A stretch of 60,961 nucleotides of DNA, taken from the NCBI GenBank assembly GCA_032718475.1, contig JAUCBJ010002088.1:1-60961 (forward strand). The letters run 5' to 3'. Below the pieces are notes generated by a model, which saw only the letters and a program-made list of their open reading frames with translations, made no database searches and was not told where the DNA came from. Origin of the DNA: Nemertoderma westbladi (taxonomy: Eukaryota > Xenacoelomorpha > Nemertodermatida > Nemertodermatidae). Shown here piece by piece: positions 8,911 to 17,135 of the stretch. How positions within the stretch are numbered: the first letter of the stretch is position 1; each line of letters begins with the position of its first letter. Position numbers and translations under genes: made by a program.

Positions 8911-10490
8911 ACGTTGTTAATATTGATAATACCGTATGGGACAACACTAATCAAACCTTTATTACAGGGAATGCTTTACATAGTGGTAGTAATTTAAATT
9001 TAAATCAGAACGCCCCTAGTATTAATGTAGGAAATAATTCTGATATTAATGTAGCTACGCAAAATAATTCAAATAATCAAAATAATAACCCAGATTCGAA
9101 TCTACAAAATAATTTAAATAACGCAATTACGCAAAATAATTCGAATAATTTAAATAATGACCTATGCCCGAATTTACAAAATAATTCAGATAACGTAGTC
9201 GTGCAGAATAATACAAATAATTTTGTTCCAAACGAGCAAAATAATTCCGTTTCCAATATGGGTGCTATTAATGTAAACACGTCGGGCCTACATAACCAGG
9301 GAGCAGAGGGCCTGGTAGGCCACGTAGTTAGTAGACAGGGAGCAGAGGACCTGGTAGGCCACGTAGTTAGTAGACAGGGAGCAGAGGGCCTGGTAGGCCA
9401 CGTAGTTGGTAGGCAGGGAGTAGAGGGCCTGGTAGGCCACGCAATAGCAGAGGGAGAGGCGGGGGTGAATGGACCCGACCGCAGTAGGGTTGATGTGTCG
9501 ACTAGAGAGGTATATAATAGCGGGGAGAGAGGTAGCGAAGTTAGATGTAGCGAGTGGGGGGGGGCTACGAGGACCCCACAACAGAGAGTTAGCGGCGAGA
9601 GGGGGGGGGGGGCAGGGAGTGTCCCACAGCCGTCAGCGGATAATGCAAGGGCCGAAATAGGTAAACCGCAACGACCGGCGACGGAAAGTAATAGAGGGAT
9701 CGCGAGTATCCCCAGCGGCGTGCGACCGAGCAGAGAGAGACAGGTTGACGTCGCGAGAGGGCGGACGAAGCGTCGGGCCCGATCAGAGGAGGGAAGAAGA
9801 ACAGTGGGGTTTAACCGGGAGGTCGACGAGAGATCTCGCGAGCGGGAATATTCCACTGATAGGAGAAGAAATGAAGACAGTAGTAGAAGTATCGCCGCGA
9901 ACGATAGAAGAACGAGGACGGATAGCGAGCCGTCGATAGTCGAGATGAGAACGGAGAGTCAGTGGGGTCGGACTCCGGGAGATTGCCGTCGCCCCGGAGG
10001 GACGCGACCCGGCGAGGCGCACTACGCGCCGAGAGAGGGGTACGCGATGTACCGGTACGAAGATGAGAGCAGTAGAGAGGGGGGTCGAAGGGAAACTTTC
10101 CGACGGGATATACCTACCGGTCGAGAATACGGTAGCCGCGGGGAGGATTATTCGAGAAGAATAAACTTCGATCCCGAGCAATACATGCAGACTGTAGGGC
10201 ATACTGTAGGTCTTACTGCACATACCGTAGGCCATACTGAGAGAGGCAATGTAGGCGATAGGATAGCGTGGACAACGGGATTAAACCCGGAAGTCGCGGA
10301 ATACATACCGGCGAGTAGGTCAGAAGCTGATAGGCCTATACCGGTACCAGCACAGCAGTATGACTACAGCATGCAGGGACATAACATATACCCAGGGGAG
10401 GGGGGAATTATTGCGGATAGGTGCATGGGCCCCAACATATTAACATCAACCCCATTACCAAACATACCGGTGGGGGGGGGGACAGGGTGA
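8862..10490 (+). CDS. BEL1 gag part 2: Asn-rich, 13-residue-repeat and Arg/Glu-rich protein
   Basis: This open frame is in the -1 frame relative to part 1. In order it contains an Asn/Gln-rich stretch (NNSNN type, about 8985-9245), four 39-bp/13-residue repeats of QGAEGLVGHVVSR type (about 9298-9440), then a long low-complexity Arg/Glu/Ser segment with two further poly-G runs (near 9559 and 9600). It has no independent ATG at a sensible place apart from one inside the overlap, which fits translation by frameshifting from part 1. It looks intrinsically disordered. It ends at a stop directly after another G10 tract (10472-10481), where the reading passes to part 3. In the second element copy the same frame is broken at a G run. 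Confidence 0.6.
   Translation: MRPYGRGGGNNNNGTVDVVNIDNTVWDNTNQTFITGNALHSGSNLNLNQNAPSINVGNNSDINVATQNNSNNQNNNPDSNLQNNLNNAITQNNSNNLNNDLCPNLQNNSDNVVVQNNTNNFVPNEQNNSVSNMGAINVNTSGLHNQGAEGLVGHVVSRQGAEDLVGHVVSRQGAEGLVGHVVGRQGVEGLVGHAIAEGEAGVNGPDRSRVDVSTREVYNSGERGSEVRCSEWGGATRTPQQRVSGERGGGAGSVPQPSADNARAEIGKPQRPATESNRGIASIPSGVRPSRERQVDVARGRTKRRARSEEGRRTVGFNREVDERSREREYSTDRRRNEDSSRSIAANDRRTRTDSEPSIVEMRTESQWGRTPGDCRRPGGTRPGEAHYAPREGYAMYRYEDESSREGGRRETFRRDIPTGREYGSRGEDYSRRINFDPEQYMQTVGHTVGLTAHTVGHTERGNVGDRIAWTTGLNPEVAEYIPASRSEADRPIPVPAQQYDYSMQGHNIYPGEGGIIADRCMGPNILTSTPLPNIPVGGGTG
8878..8887 (+). other. G10 tract at the gag part 1 / part 2 frame change
   Basis: Ten consecutive Gs followed by TAATAATAATAATGG lie where the upstream frame must move by -1 to enter the downstream frame. 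In the second copy (59893-59900) the run is G8, but the following TAAT repeat is two bases longer, so the frame relation is the same. A run of Gs satisfies the X XXY YYZ pattern for -1 ribosomal slippage and is also prone to polymerase slippage. Which of these applies is inference. Confidence 0.55.
10472..10481 (+). other. G10 tract at the gag part 2 / part 3 frame change
   Basis: Ten Gs follow ACCGGT. The upstream frame continues a few codons to a stop at 10490; the downstream frame (GGGQGDIPP) is already open through the G run. The relic copy near 57076-57096 has 21 Gs at the same place and a different frame relation. The tract is therefore hypervariable in length. Confidence 0.55.
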
Positions 10491-10524
10491 CATTCCCCCA
10501 TCACAATGTCAACAATATACCCCG

Positions 10525-11826
10525 ATGGTAGCAAGAATGGCGAGACCCCTGGACGAAAACAGATCGTGTGACACAGATATATGGAGGGGGCCGCTACCCC
10601 CAATGACATACCCAAGCCAGAGAAAGTCAAGAAGTAGGACAGACGGAACGCACCAGACAAGGGAAACTATACAGCACCCGTCGAATCCATTGGAAGCGCA
10701 GGCGATAGGGATGGCCACGTTGATCGATGCTTTGAAAACGAGGATCGAGTTACCACCCGTGGAACCATTCAAGTTCGACGGGAGTAGGCCGGAAGAATAT
10801 TTACAGTTTCGGCGAATGTATAGTAACGAAATACTAACAAAAAACTTGACGCAGGCGGAGTGCCTAAAGTATCTACAAGTATACACGGGAGGCCCAGCAT
10901 ACGACATCGTGAGGCAATATCAAGGAATAGAGGGCGGCTTCACGACAGCATGGCGGGCACTGGATAGGGAATACGGGCACCCGGCCAAGATCATCAGGCA
11001 GACGCTGAGAGGCATAACATCGGGTGGCCTACAGGACAACCCCGTTAGCATTAAGACGTTTGCTAACAAAGTCGAAAAGGCGCTAATCGTGCTGAAGACG
11101 CTAGACGCGCCGTACGAGCTCAACGCGTCCAATAACATCACCACGATAGCGCAGGCACTACCAAACTGGCTGCGCAACAAGTGGAGGAAGATCGCTTTCT
11201 CCACTCGAGACAAGAAGGGTGCGGAACCAGGTTTAGAAGAAATGTCAAACTTCTTAAATTACGAGGCTGAACTAATAACGGACCCAGTCTATAGTGAAGA
11301 TAGCCTGGGAAAGGGACCAAAGACGGATCACTACAGGCCGAAACCAGAGCACAATACATCAAACGCATTGCCGAGGCTCAGGCAATCATTGCCATACGCA
11401 GCGATGCAGGGGACTGCAAGTCCACAGGCAAACGAAGATAAGACAACATCATGGAACGGACAGGGGAACAATAACAACATGAATAAACATAACCCCAGTA
11501 CGTCCAGTAGGCCAAATCCAGTCAATAAGAATAGTAGGGACTTTGGTACGAATATAACTGCGATACGCAATGCATTGTATAAAGAGGGCTACGACCCAAA
11601 GAGCAAATGCCAGTTACACGCAAATGCGCTTCATAAAACCATGAACTGCAGGTACTGGCAGGCGCTACCGAGGCAAGACCAGATAGATTACGCGTCGAGC
11701 AATAAAATCTGCTCGCGATGTGTGAAGAGTGGACACAAGGCCAGGGAATGCCAAGAGAAGCCGGTCAAGTTTGGCCAAAGGAGAGGCCAAACGATGGCAA
11801 CGAGCACGGTAGGGGCGAAGAAGTGA
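10525..11826 (+). CDS. BEL1 gag part 3: capsid-like region and CCHC nucleocapsid
   Basis: This frame is open from the G tract (10474) with the first ATG at 10525. Residues about 70-240 (PPVEPFKFDGSRPEEYLQFRRM onward) are typical of BEL/Pao Gag, including the KFDG...F segment and a GGPAYD motif. Near the C-terminus is a Cys/His cluster (CQLH...C) and a CCHC knuckle, C-x2-C-x4-H-x4-C (CSRCVKSGHKAREC, from 11710). It ends at TGA 11824-11826 with pol in the same frame immediately after. Packages the element RNA by family analogy. Confidence 0.9.
   Translation: MVARMARPLDENRSCDTDIWRGPLPPMTYPSQRKSRSRTDGTHQTRETIQHPSNPLEAQAIGMATLIDALKTRIELPPVEPFKFDGSRPEEYLQFRRMYSNEILTKNLTQAECLKYLQVYTGGPAYDIVRQYQGIEGGFTTAWRALDREYGHPAKIIRQTLRGITSGGLQDNPVSIKTFANKVEKALIVLKTLDAPYELNASNNITTIAQALPNWLRNKWRKIAFSTRDKKGAEPGLEEMSNFLNYEAELITDPVYSEDSLGKGPKTDHYRPKPEHNTSNALPRLRQSLPYAAMQGTASPQANEDKTTSWNGQGNNNNMNKHNPSTSSRPNPVNKNSRDFGTNITAIRNALYKEGYDPKSKCQLHANALHKTMNCRYWQALPRQDQIDYASSNKICSRCVKSGHKARECQEKPVKFGQRRGQTMATSTVGAKK
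11824..11826 (+). other. in-frame TGA between gag and pol
   Basis: The codons read AAG TGA GGC ACG GTG. Gag part 3 and pol lie in one frame and are separated only by this stop. The protease begins about 30 codons later with no ATG until well inside it, so pol needs readthrough or another bypass. Retroviruses such as the murine leukaemia type use readthrough for Gag-Pol; most BEL/Pao elements do not need it because they have one ORF. A simple point mutation in this copy is the alternative. Confidence 0.6.
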
Positions 11827-14800
11827 GGCACGGTGTTACTTGGAGTAGTACCGGTGCGAGTGATCGGGGAAGGCAATCGATCAGTAACAACACTAATGCT
11901 GGTTGATAGTGGAGCTGCCTTCACATTAGTCGAGGAATGGGTAGCCGAAGAAATAGGATTGAGAACAAGGCCAAGCAGGATGGCGGTAACAACCATCTCT
12001 AGCAAAGATGAGATCCTAGAGATGAGGACAGGACGGTGCGCAATTGCAGCAGTGGCACCAGGATGCGATTATGGGGCAACCATCGACCCCATCCAAGTAA
12101 TAGAGTCAATTAACATCAATGCCAGGCGGCCAACCAACATCGAGGTCGAGCAATACAAATTCCTGGACAACATTGACTTCTCGATCCCAGACGTGGACGT
12201 TAGGAAGGTATCCATCATAGTAGGAATGGACTGCCCGACGGCCCACGAAAGAATGCAAACGGTCTTCGGCGAAGACAAGCAGAGTGACCCGGTGGCTATA
12301 TTAACACCATTCGGGTGGACGCTGAGTGGTCCAATTAAGAGCAAGATACCATTCAGGATGTCGGAGACATCAGGATGCATGTTCGCGGGAACAATGCAGG
12401 AAATGGGTGATGAGGGAGCAGAGGAGCAGCTTAAAAGACTGCTCAGACAAGACTTCGAGGGACTGAAAGAGACCGGGGTCGGGACCTCGGTAGAAGACAA
12501 ACAGGGTCTACAAAGCGTGGAGGAATCGATGACGTGTGATGAGGGGCGGTATACAATAGGAATGGTATGGAAACTACCGAAGATACCGCTACCCGATAAT
12601 AGAGGGATGGTACTCACGAGACTTCGTAAGCTGAAACAAACACTAAAACGGAGCCCCGAGAAGAACGAGTACATTCACAAAACAATTAAGAAGTACGTTG
12701 AGAAGGGATGGGCCGTGGAGTTACCGGTCGACGAGCCGAACACGGACAGGACATACTACCTGCCACTCCACGTAGCATTAGACCCAAAGAAAGGTAAACT
12801 TAGGATGGTAGTCGATGCATCGGCAAAGACCGACGGAAAGTGCTTAAACGACTACCTACTAGAAGGCCCAAACATATACAATTCGGGCATAGAAGTACTA
12901 CTTAGATTTAGGAATGGGAAACACGCCTTCACGTGCGACATAGAAGGCATGTTCAACCAAGTCCGTGTAACAGAGGAAGACAGCGACAGTCAACGCTTCT
13001 TATGGTATAACGGCGAGGAAGAACCGCCTATAATACCGGCATATAAGATGGTAGTACAAAACATGGGGGCCAAGTCGTCCTCATTTACGACGACTATGGC
13101 AGTAAGAGACACGGTAAAGGGGAAGGAAGATAGATATAGCAGTAGGGCCGTCGATATGATCCGACGCGGCTTCTACGTAGACGACGGTATGGAGTCTGGA
13201 AATACGGTTGAGGAGATACTGGAAACAGGGCGCGAGGTTCGCGACATCCTGAAAGGATCCGGCTTCAACCTGACCAAATTCCAATCCAGTTCAGAAGAAT
13301 TTATCAAGGCAATAGAGGACAAGAAACCGGAATCGACCATGGACAACCCTACAACAGCCAAAGGACAGGACATGGCGAATAAGAGAACACAATCTCAGCA
13401 AAAGGCGTTGGGAATCGTGTGGGATAGAGGAACAGACGAACTGAAGTATCAGCTGAGCCAGGAGGGCGCAGACACCCATACGAAGAGGGGTTATGTATCG
13501 TATATAGCAAGGATATACGATCCCCTAGGCCTAGCATCCCCATTACTAGTCACGGGGAAACAGATACTCAAGAGAGTATATAAATTGAAGGATGAGTGGG
13601 ACGTAGAGGTACCAGAGGACATCAAGAAACAGTGGAGCAAATGGACAGGAGACTTGGAGAGGATGGGAACATACAACATGCCGCGAGTGTATTTTCCGGA
13701 CGGGAACATGACGAATCTGGACCTACATATGTTCTCCGACGCGTCGTTAGAGGCATACGGAGCGGCACTCTATTTGGTACAACGAGAGGGGGCTCACAAG
13801 CCCAGACTAGCCTTTAGCAAAGCTAAGTCAACGCCGCCAGACTCAGCATCTGTTCCCAAGTTAGAATTGACAGCTGCGAGACTAGGAGTTAGAGCCACAG
13901 CCTACCTAGTGGATACTATTCCCAACATAGTGGAGACACACTATTGGACGGACTCCATGGTAGTGCTTGGTTGGCTACACAACGAAAGGACGAGATACCC
14001 GATATTCGTCGCGAATAGAGTGGACGAAATAAGGGCGAGCACAGCATTGGAAAGGTGGCACTACTGCCCAACGGACGAGAACCCAGCGGACTTGCTGTCG
14101 AGGGGCGTGGAACGCCACACTTTCCTGAAGAAGGAAGCATTGTGGCAACATGGGCCACAATTTCTGAGCGTTAAAGAAGCCTGGCCGCCAATGAGAAAGG
14201 TGGAGCCGGGCTCAGAAGTGGTGTCAGAGGGAGAAGAGGGAGACTCAGAGGGAGAAGAGATATACTCCCAGATGGTGAGGGAGATTAGGGACGTGCAACC
14301 AAAGCAAGAACTACGCGATAACCCGACGGACAAACTCCTCAGCTACAGTTCTAGTTGGTACAAGACCAAGAAATTAGTGGTGTACTGGAGAGCTTTCGGG
14401 AATTTCCTCGCGGGAGTTAATAAGGAGAAGAAAACCAGGGAAACCATAGATCTGGAAGGAGCGGCCAAGGCAATAATCCGCTATGAACAACGAAAGAACT
14501 ACGGCGACGAGGTGGAACGCGTCGGTAACCAACAGCACCTCCGACGGGACAGCGAGTTGATTACGCTGTCGCCACAACTCAACGACGATGGGATTCTAGT
14601 AATGAATTCTAGGGTGGGATATAACAACAGCATAGTCGTGCCACCGAAACCCATCATCATTCCCACAGGATCGCCTATAGTCCACCAGATCATATGGGAC
14701 TCCCACAAATCGATATTGCATGGGGGCACCAACCTAACCCTCACAGAGATAAGAAGGACCTATTGGGTCAAACAATTAAGGAAGAAGGTTAAAGCGGTAG

Positions 14801-15813
14801 TGGGGCAGTGCCAGACCTGCCGACGGGCGAAGAAGGAACGAGCCATACAGGAGATGGCGCCACTACCGGCGAGTAGGGTAAGACAGCACGACCCGCCATT
14901 TACGCATTGCGGTGTGGACATGTTCGGGCCGATAAAGATCAAGGTGATGCGACACACGGAGAAACGCTACGGTATTATCTTCGTATGCAACAATACGCGG
15001 GCGGTAGGGATAGAACTCGCCCAAGATGCAACCGCATCAGCATTCATTAACGCCTTAGAAAGGTTTAGGGACCGCAAAGGTGGGACGATCGCAGTGATAT
15101 ACAGCGACAACGGCACCAACTTTGTGGGCGCAGAGAGGGAGATGGCAGAGGCCTTGGACATCTTGGAGGGAGAAGAAGTCAGGGCAGCCATGAGGAGACG
15201 ACAAGTAAAGTGGGAGAGAAGGACGCCGTATGCACCACATACACTAGGATGCGTCGAGAGACTGGTGGGCAGTTCAAAGCGTCTAATGACGAAGTTAATG
15301 AACACCCACATGGTCACTGAGGACGTTTTACGGACAGTACTTGCGAAGTGCGAGGGGATCATTAATAGCAGACCGCTATATCCGGAGAATGATGACCCTG
15401 AGTCGTTAGACGTGTTGACGCCTAGCCATTTTCTGATGGAAAGGCCAGCGACCATCGATATGCGGGGTGTAGACCCAGATGACATACACTCCCGCCAAAG
15501 TTGGAAAGTCGCTAAAGCGATAAGCGCAGAGTATTGGAGGAGGTGGGTAGAAGAATACCTACCCACGCTCCATAAGCGAAGCAAGTGGAAGAAACCGAAT
15601 CGGGAGTTAAAAGTAGGAGATCTCGTAATCGTTACGGATGATACTATCATCAACAACCAGTGGCGGTTGGCGAGAGTTGTAGGCACCTACTCCGACGAGG
15701 ACGGAAGAGTCCGATCGGTAGAAGTGCGGATAGGTGGAAAGATAGGTGCGAAAGACAGAAAAACCTACAGGAGAGCAGTAGGTAAATGCTGTCTTCTAGA
15801 AGGGGCACCTTAA
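11827..15813 (+). CDS. pol: BEL1 pol: protease, reverse transcriptase, RNase H, integrase
   Basis: It is open from just after the gag stop; numbering from GTG 11833 gives 1326 residues. Aspartic protease has LVDSGA at 24-28. The RT spans about 300-520, with the LRMVVDAS motif and YVDD near 449 (nt 13174-13185). RNase H starts at FSDAS near 635 and includes TDSMVV near 705 and PTDENPADLLSRG. Integrase has an HHCC zinc-binding N-terminus (H...H...CQTC, nt about 14690-14825), then GVDMFGP, YSDNGTNF and a conserved Glu after PHTLG (the D,D,35E triad), and the BEL/Pao-type C-terminal domain (KVGDLVIV...NQWRLARV). All catalytic residues I can check are present and there is no internal stop, so this copy of pol looks functional. 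Confidence 0.97.
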   Translation, partial: GTVLLGVVPVRVIGEGNRSVTTLMLVDSGAAFTLVEEWVAEEIGLRTRPSRMAVTTISSKDEILEMRTGRCAIAAVAPGCDYGATIDPIQVIESININARRPTNIEVEQYKFLDNIDFSIPDVDVRKVSIIVGMDCPTAHERMQTVFGEDKQSDPVAILTPFGWTLSGPIKSKIPFRMSETSGCMFAGTMQEMGDEGAEEQLKRLLRQDFEGLKETGVGTSVEDKQGLQSVEESMTCDEGRYTIGMVWKLPKIPLPDNRGMVLTRLRKLKQTLKRSPEKNEYIHKTIKKYVEKGWAVELPVDEPNTDRTYYLPLHVALDPKKGKLRMVVDASAKTDGKCLNDYLLEGPNIYNSGIEVLLRFRNGKHAFTCDIEGMFNQVRVTEEDSDSQRFLWYNGEEEPPIIPAYKMVVQNMGAKSSSFTTTMAVRDTVKGKEDRYSSRAVDMIRRGFYVDDGMESGNTVEEILETGREVRDILKGSGFNLTKFQSSSEEFIKAIEDKKPESTMDNPTTAKGQDMANKRTQSQQKALGIVWDRGTDELKYQLSQEGADTHTKRGYVSYIARIYDPLGLASPLLVTGKQILKRVYKLKDEWDVEVPEDIKKQWSKWTGDLERMGTYNMPRVYFPDGNMTNLDLHMFSDASLEAYGAALYLVQREGAHKPRLAFSKAKSTPPDSASVPKLELTAARLGVRATAYLVDTIPNIVETHYWTDSMVVLGWLHNERTRYPIFVANRVDEIRASTALERWHYCPTDENPADLLSRGVERHTFLKKEALWQHGPQFLSVKEAWPPMRKVEPGSEVVSEGEEGDSEGEEIYSQMVREIRDVQPKQELRDNPTDKLLSYSSSWYKTKKLVVYWRAFGNFLAGVNKEKKTRETIDLEGAAKAIIRYEQRKNYGDEVERVGNQQHLRRDSELITLSPQLNDDGILVMNSRVGYNNSIVVPPKPIIIPTGSPIVHQIIWDSHKSILHGGTNLTLTEIRRTYWVKQLRKKVKAVVGQCQTCRRAKKERAIQEMAPLPASRVRQHDPPFTHCGVDMFGPIKIKVMRHTEKRYGIIFVCNNTRAVGIELAQDATASAFINALERFRDRKGGTIAVIYSDNGTNFVGAEREMAEALDILEGEEVRAAMRRRQVKWERRTPYAPHTLGCVERLVGSSKRLMTKLMNTHMVTEDVLRTVLAKCEGIINSRPLYPENDDPESLDVLTPSHFLMERPATIDMRGVDPDDIHSRQSWKVAKAISAEYWRRWVEEYLPTLHKRSKWKKPNRELKVGDLVIVTDDTIINNQWRLARVVGTYSDEDGRVRSVEVRIGGKIGAKDRKTYRRAVGKCCLLEGAP

Positions 15814-15894
15814 ATTGGAGTTAGAGTGGAGTTTAGTCGTCCAAGTTTTGGACTGAGGGGGGTGGGATTGAGGGCGAGACGCCCTTCCCACACA

Positions 15895-16640
15895 AATAAA
15901 AATAAAAATAAAATAAAAATAATAGTTAGTTAGTTAGTAAGTATGTAGTACCTAGAGTTAGTTAGTTAGTTAGTAGGTACGTAGTGCCTAGAGTTAGAGA
16001 GTTAGTAGGTACGTAGTACCTAGAGTTAGTTAGTTAGTAGGTACGTAGTGCCTAGAGTTAGAGAGTTAATAGGTACGTAGTACCTAGTTAGAGTTAGAGA
16101 GTTAGTAGGTACGTAGTACCTAGTTAGAGTTAGAGTTAGAGGGTACGTAGTACCGATAGTTAGAGAGTTAATAGGTACGTAGTACCTAGTTAGAGTTAGA
16201 GTTAGAGGGTACGTAGTACCAATAGTTAGTTAGAGTTAGTAGGTACGTAGTACCTAGTTAGAGTTAGAGTTAGTAGGTACGTAGTACCTAGTTAGAGTTA
16301 GAGTTAGAGGGTACGTAGTACCAATAGTTAGTTAGAGTTAGTAGGTACGTAGTACCTAGTTAGAGTTAGAGTTAGTAGGTACGTAGTACCTAGTTAGAGT
16401 TAGAGTTAGAGGGTACGTAGTACCGATAGTTAGAGAGTTAGAGGGTACGTAGTACCGTTAGTTAGAGTTAGAGTTAGAGGGTACGTAGTACCAATAGTTA
16501 GTTAGAGTTAGTAGGTACGTAGTACCTAGTTAGAGTTAGAGTTAGTAGGTACGTAGTACCTAGTTAGAGTTAGAGTTAGTAGGTACGTAGTACCTAGTTA
16601 GAGTTAGAGTTAGGGGGTACGTAGTACCATTAGTTAGAGA
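15895..16640. repeat. tandem array of ~34-bp units with GGTACGTAGTACC core
   Basis: About twenty head-to-tail units of roughly TAGGTACGTAGTACC plus (TAGTTAGAGT)n. The core GGTAC-GTA-GTACC is a 5-bp inverted repeat with a 3-base loop and is kept in nearly every unit even where the linker varies (GTTAGA counts differ). It lies between pol and the extra gene. No frame is open through it. Confidence 0.9.
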
Positions 16641-17135
16641 GAGAGAATGAGAGGTAAAAGGGGTAAATAGGATATAGATATTAGTCAGCAGTAAGTAGAG
16701 TTAGTAGCGAGAAGGGGGCATATGAGTACAGCTGGATAAATCGTGTGGCCACACGATGCATACTGCTGTACTGCATAGGCCCACAAAGTAGGCCAGAATA
16801 TGGATTAGAGAATAGAATAAACCCATAGGCAGTAGTAGGTAGTAGGACAGTAGAATCAAAGCAAACAAACAAATAAATAGAATAGGGCTAAAATCGTAAA
16901 ATAGTGGCAACACAAGGAAAGTCGTTCTAGAACATAATAAAAGTAACGGACAGAAATTGTAAATTAGGCTGATTTACTAGCTCCGAAATTAATTAGGTTA
17001 AATTTAGCTTGAAAGGCGCAATTAAGTAGAAAGTAGGCCATTATCGAACTGTACGAAACATCTTAAATACTTCACTCATCTGTATTGCGCCTTGGTAAGG
17101 CACCACCCTGCAGGTGAGCGAGTGTAGTGTTCGGA
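16641..17135 (+). other. BEL1 spacer upstream of the extra gene
   Basis: About 500 bases without a gene. Short frames here have no domain. It includes GTAAGGCACC and CAGGTGAGCG near the 3' end that look like splice or leader signals just before ATG 17136; a spliced subgenomic mRNA would be the usual route to a gene in this position. Confidence 0.4.

Noticed and set aside
9077-9856. 259-codon minus-strand frame across BEL1 gag part 2
   Set aside because: Mirror of the 39-bp repeats and Asn-rich codons on plus; antisense of a credible gag frame, Leu/Pro/Ser-rich without domain.
14967-15686. 239-codon minus-strand frame opposite BEL1 integrase
   Set aside because: Shadow of the pol reading frame, no recognisable motif.
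15895-16640. CRISPR-like array
   Set aside because: Units are contiguous tandem repeats with no unique spacers, in a eukaryotic retroelement.
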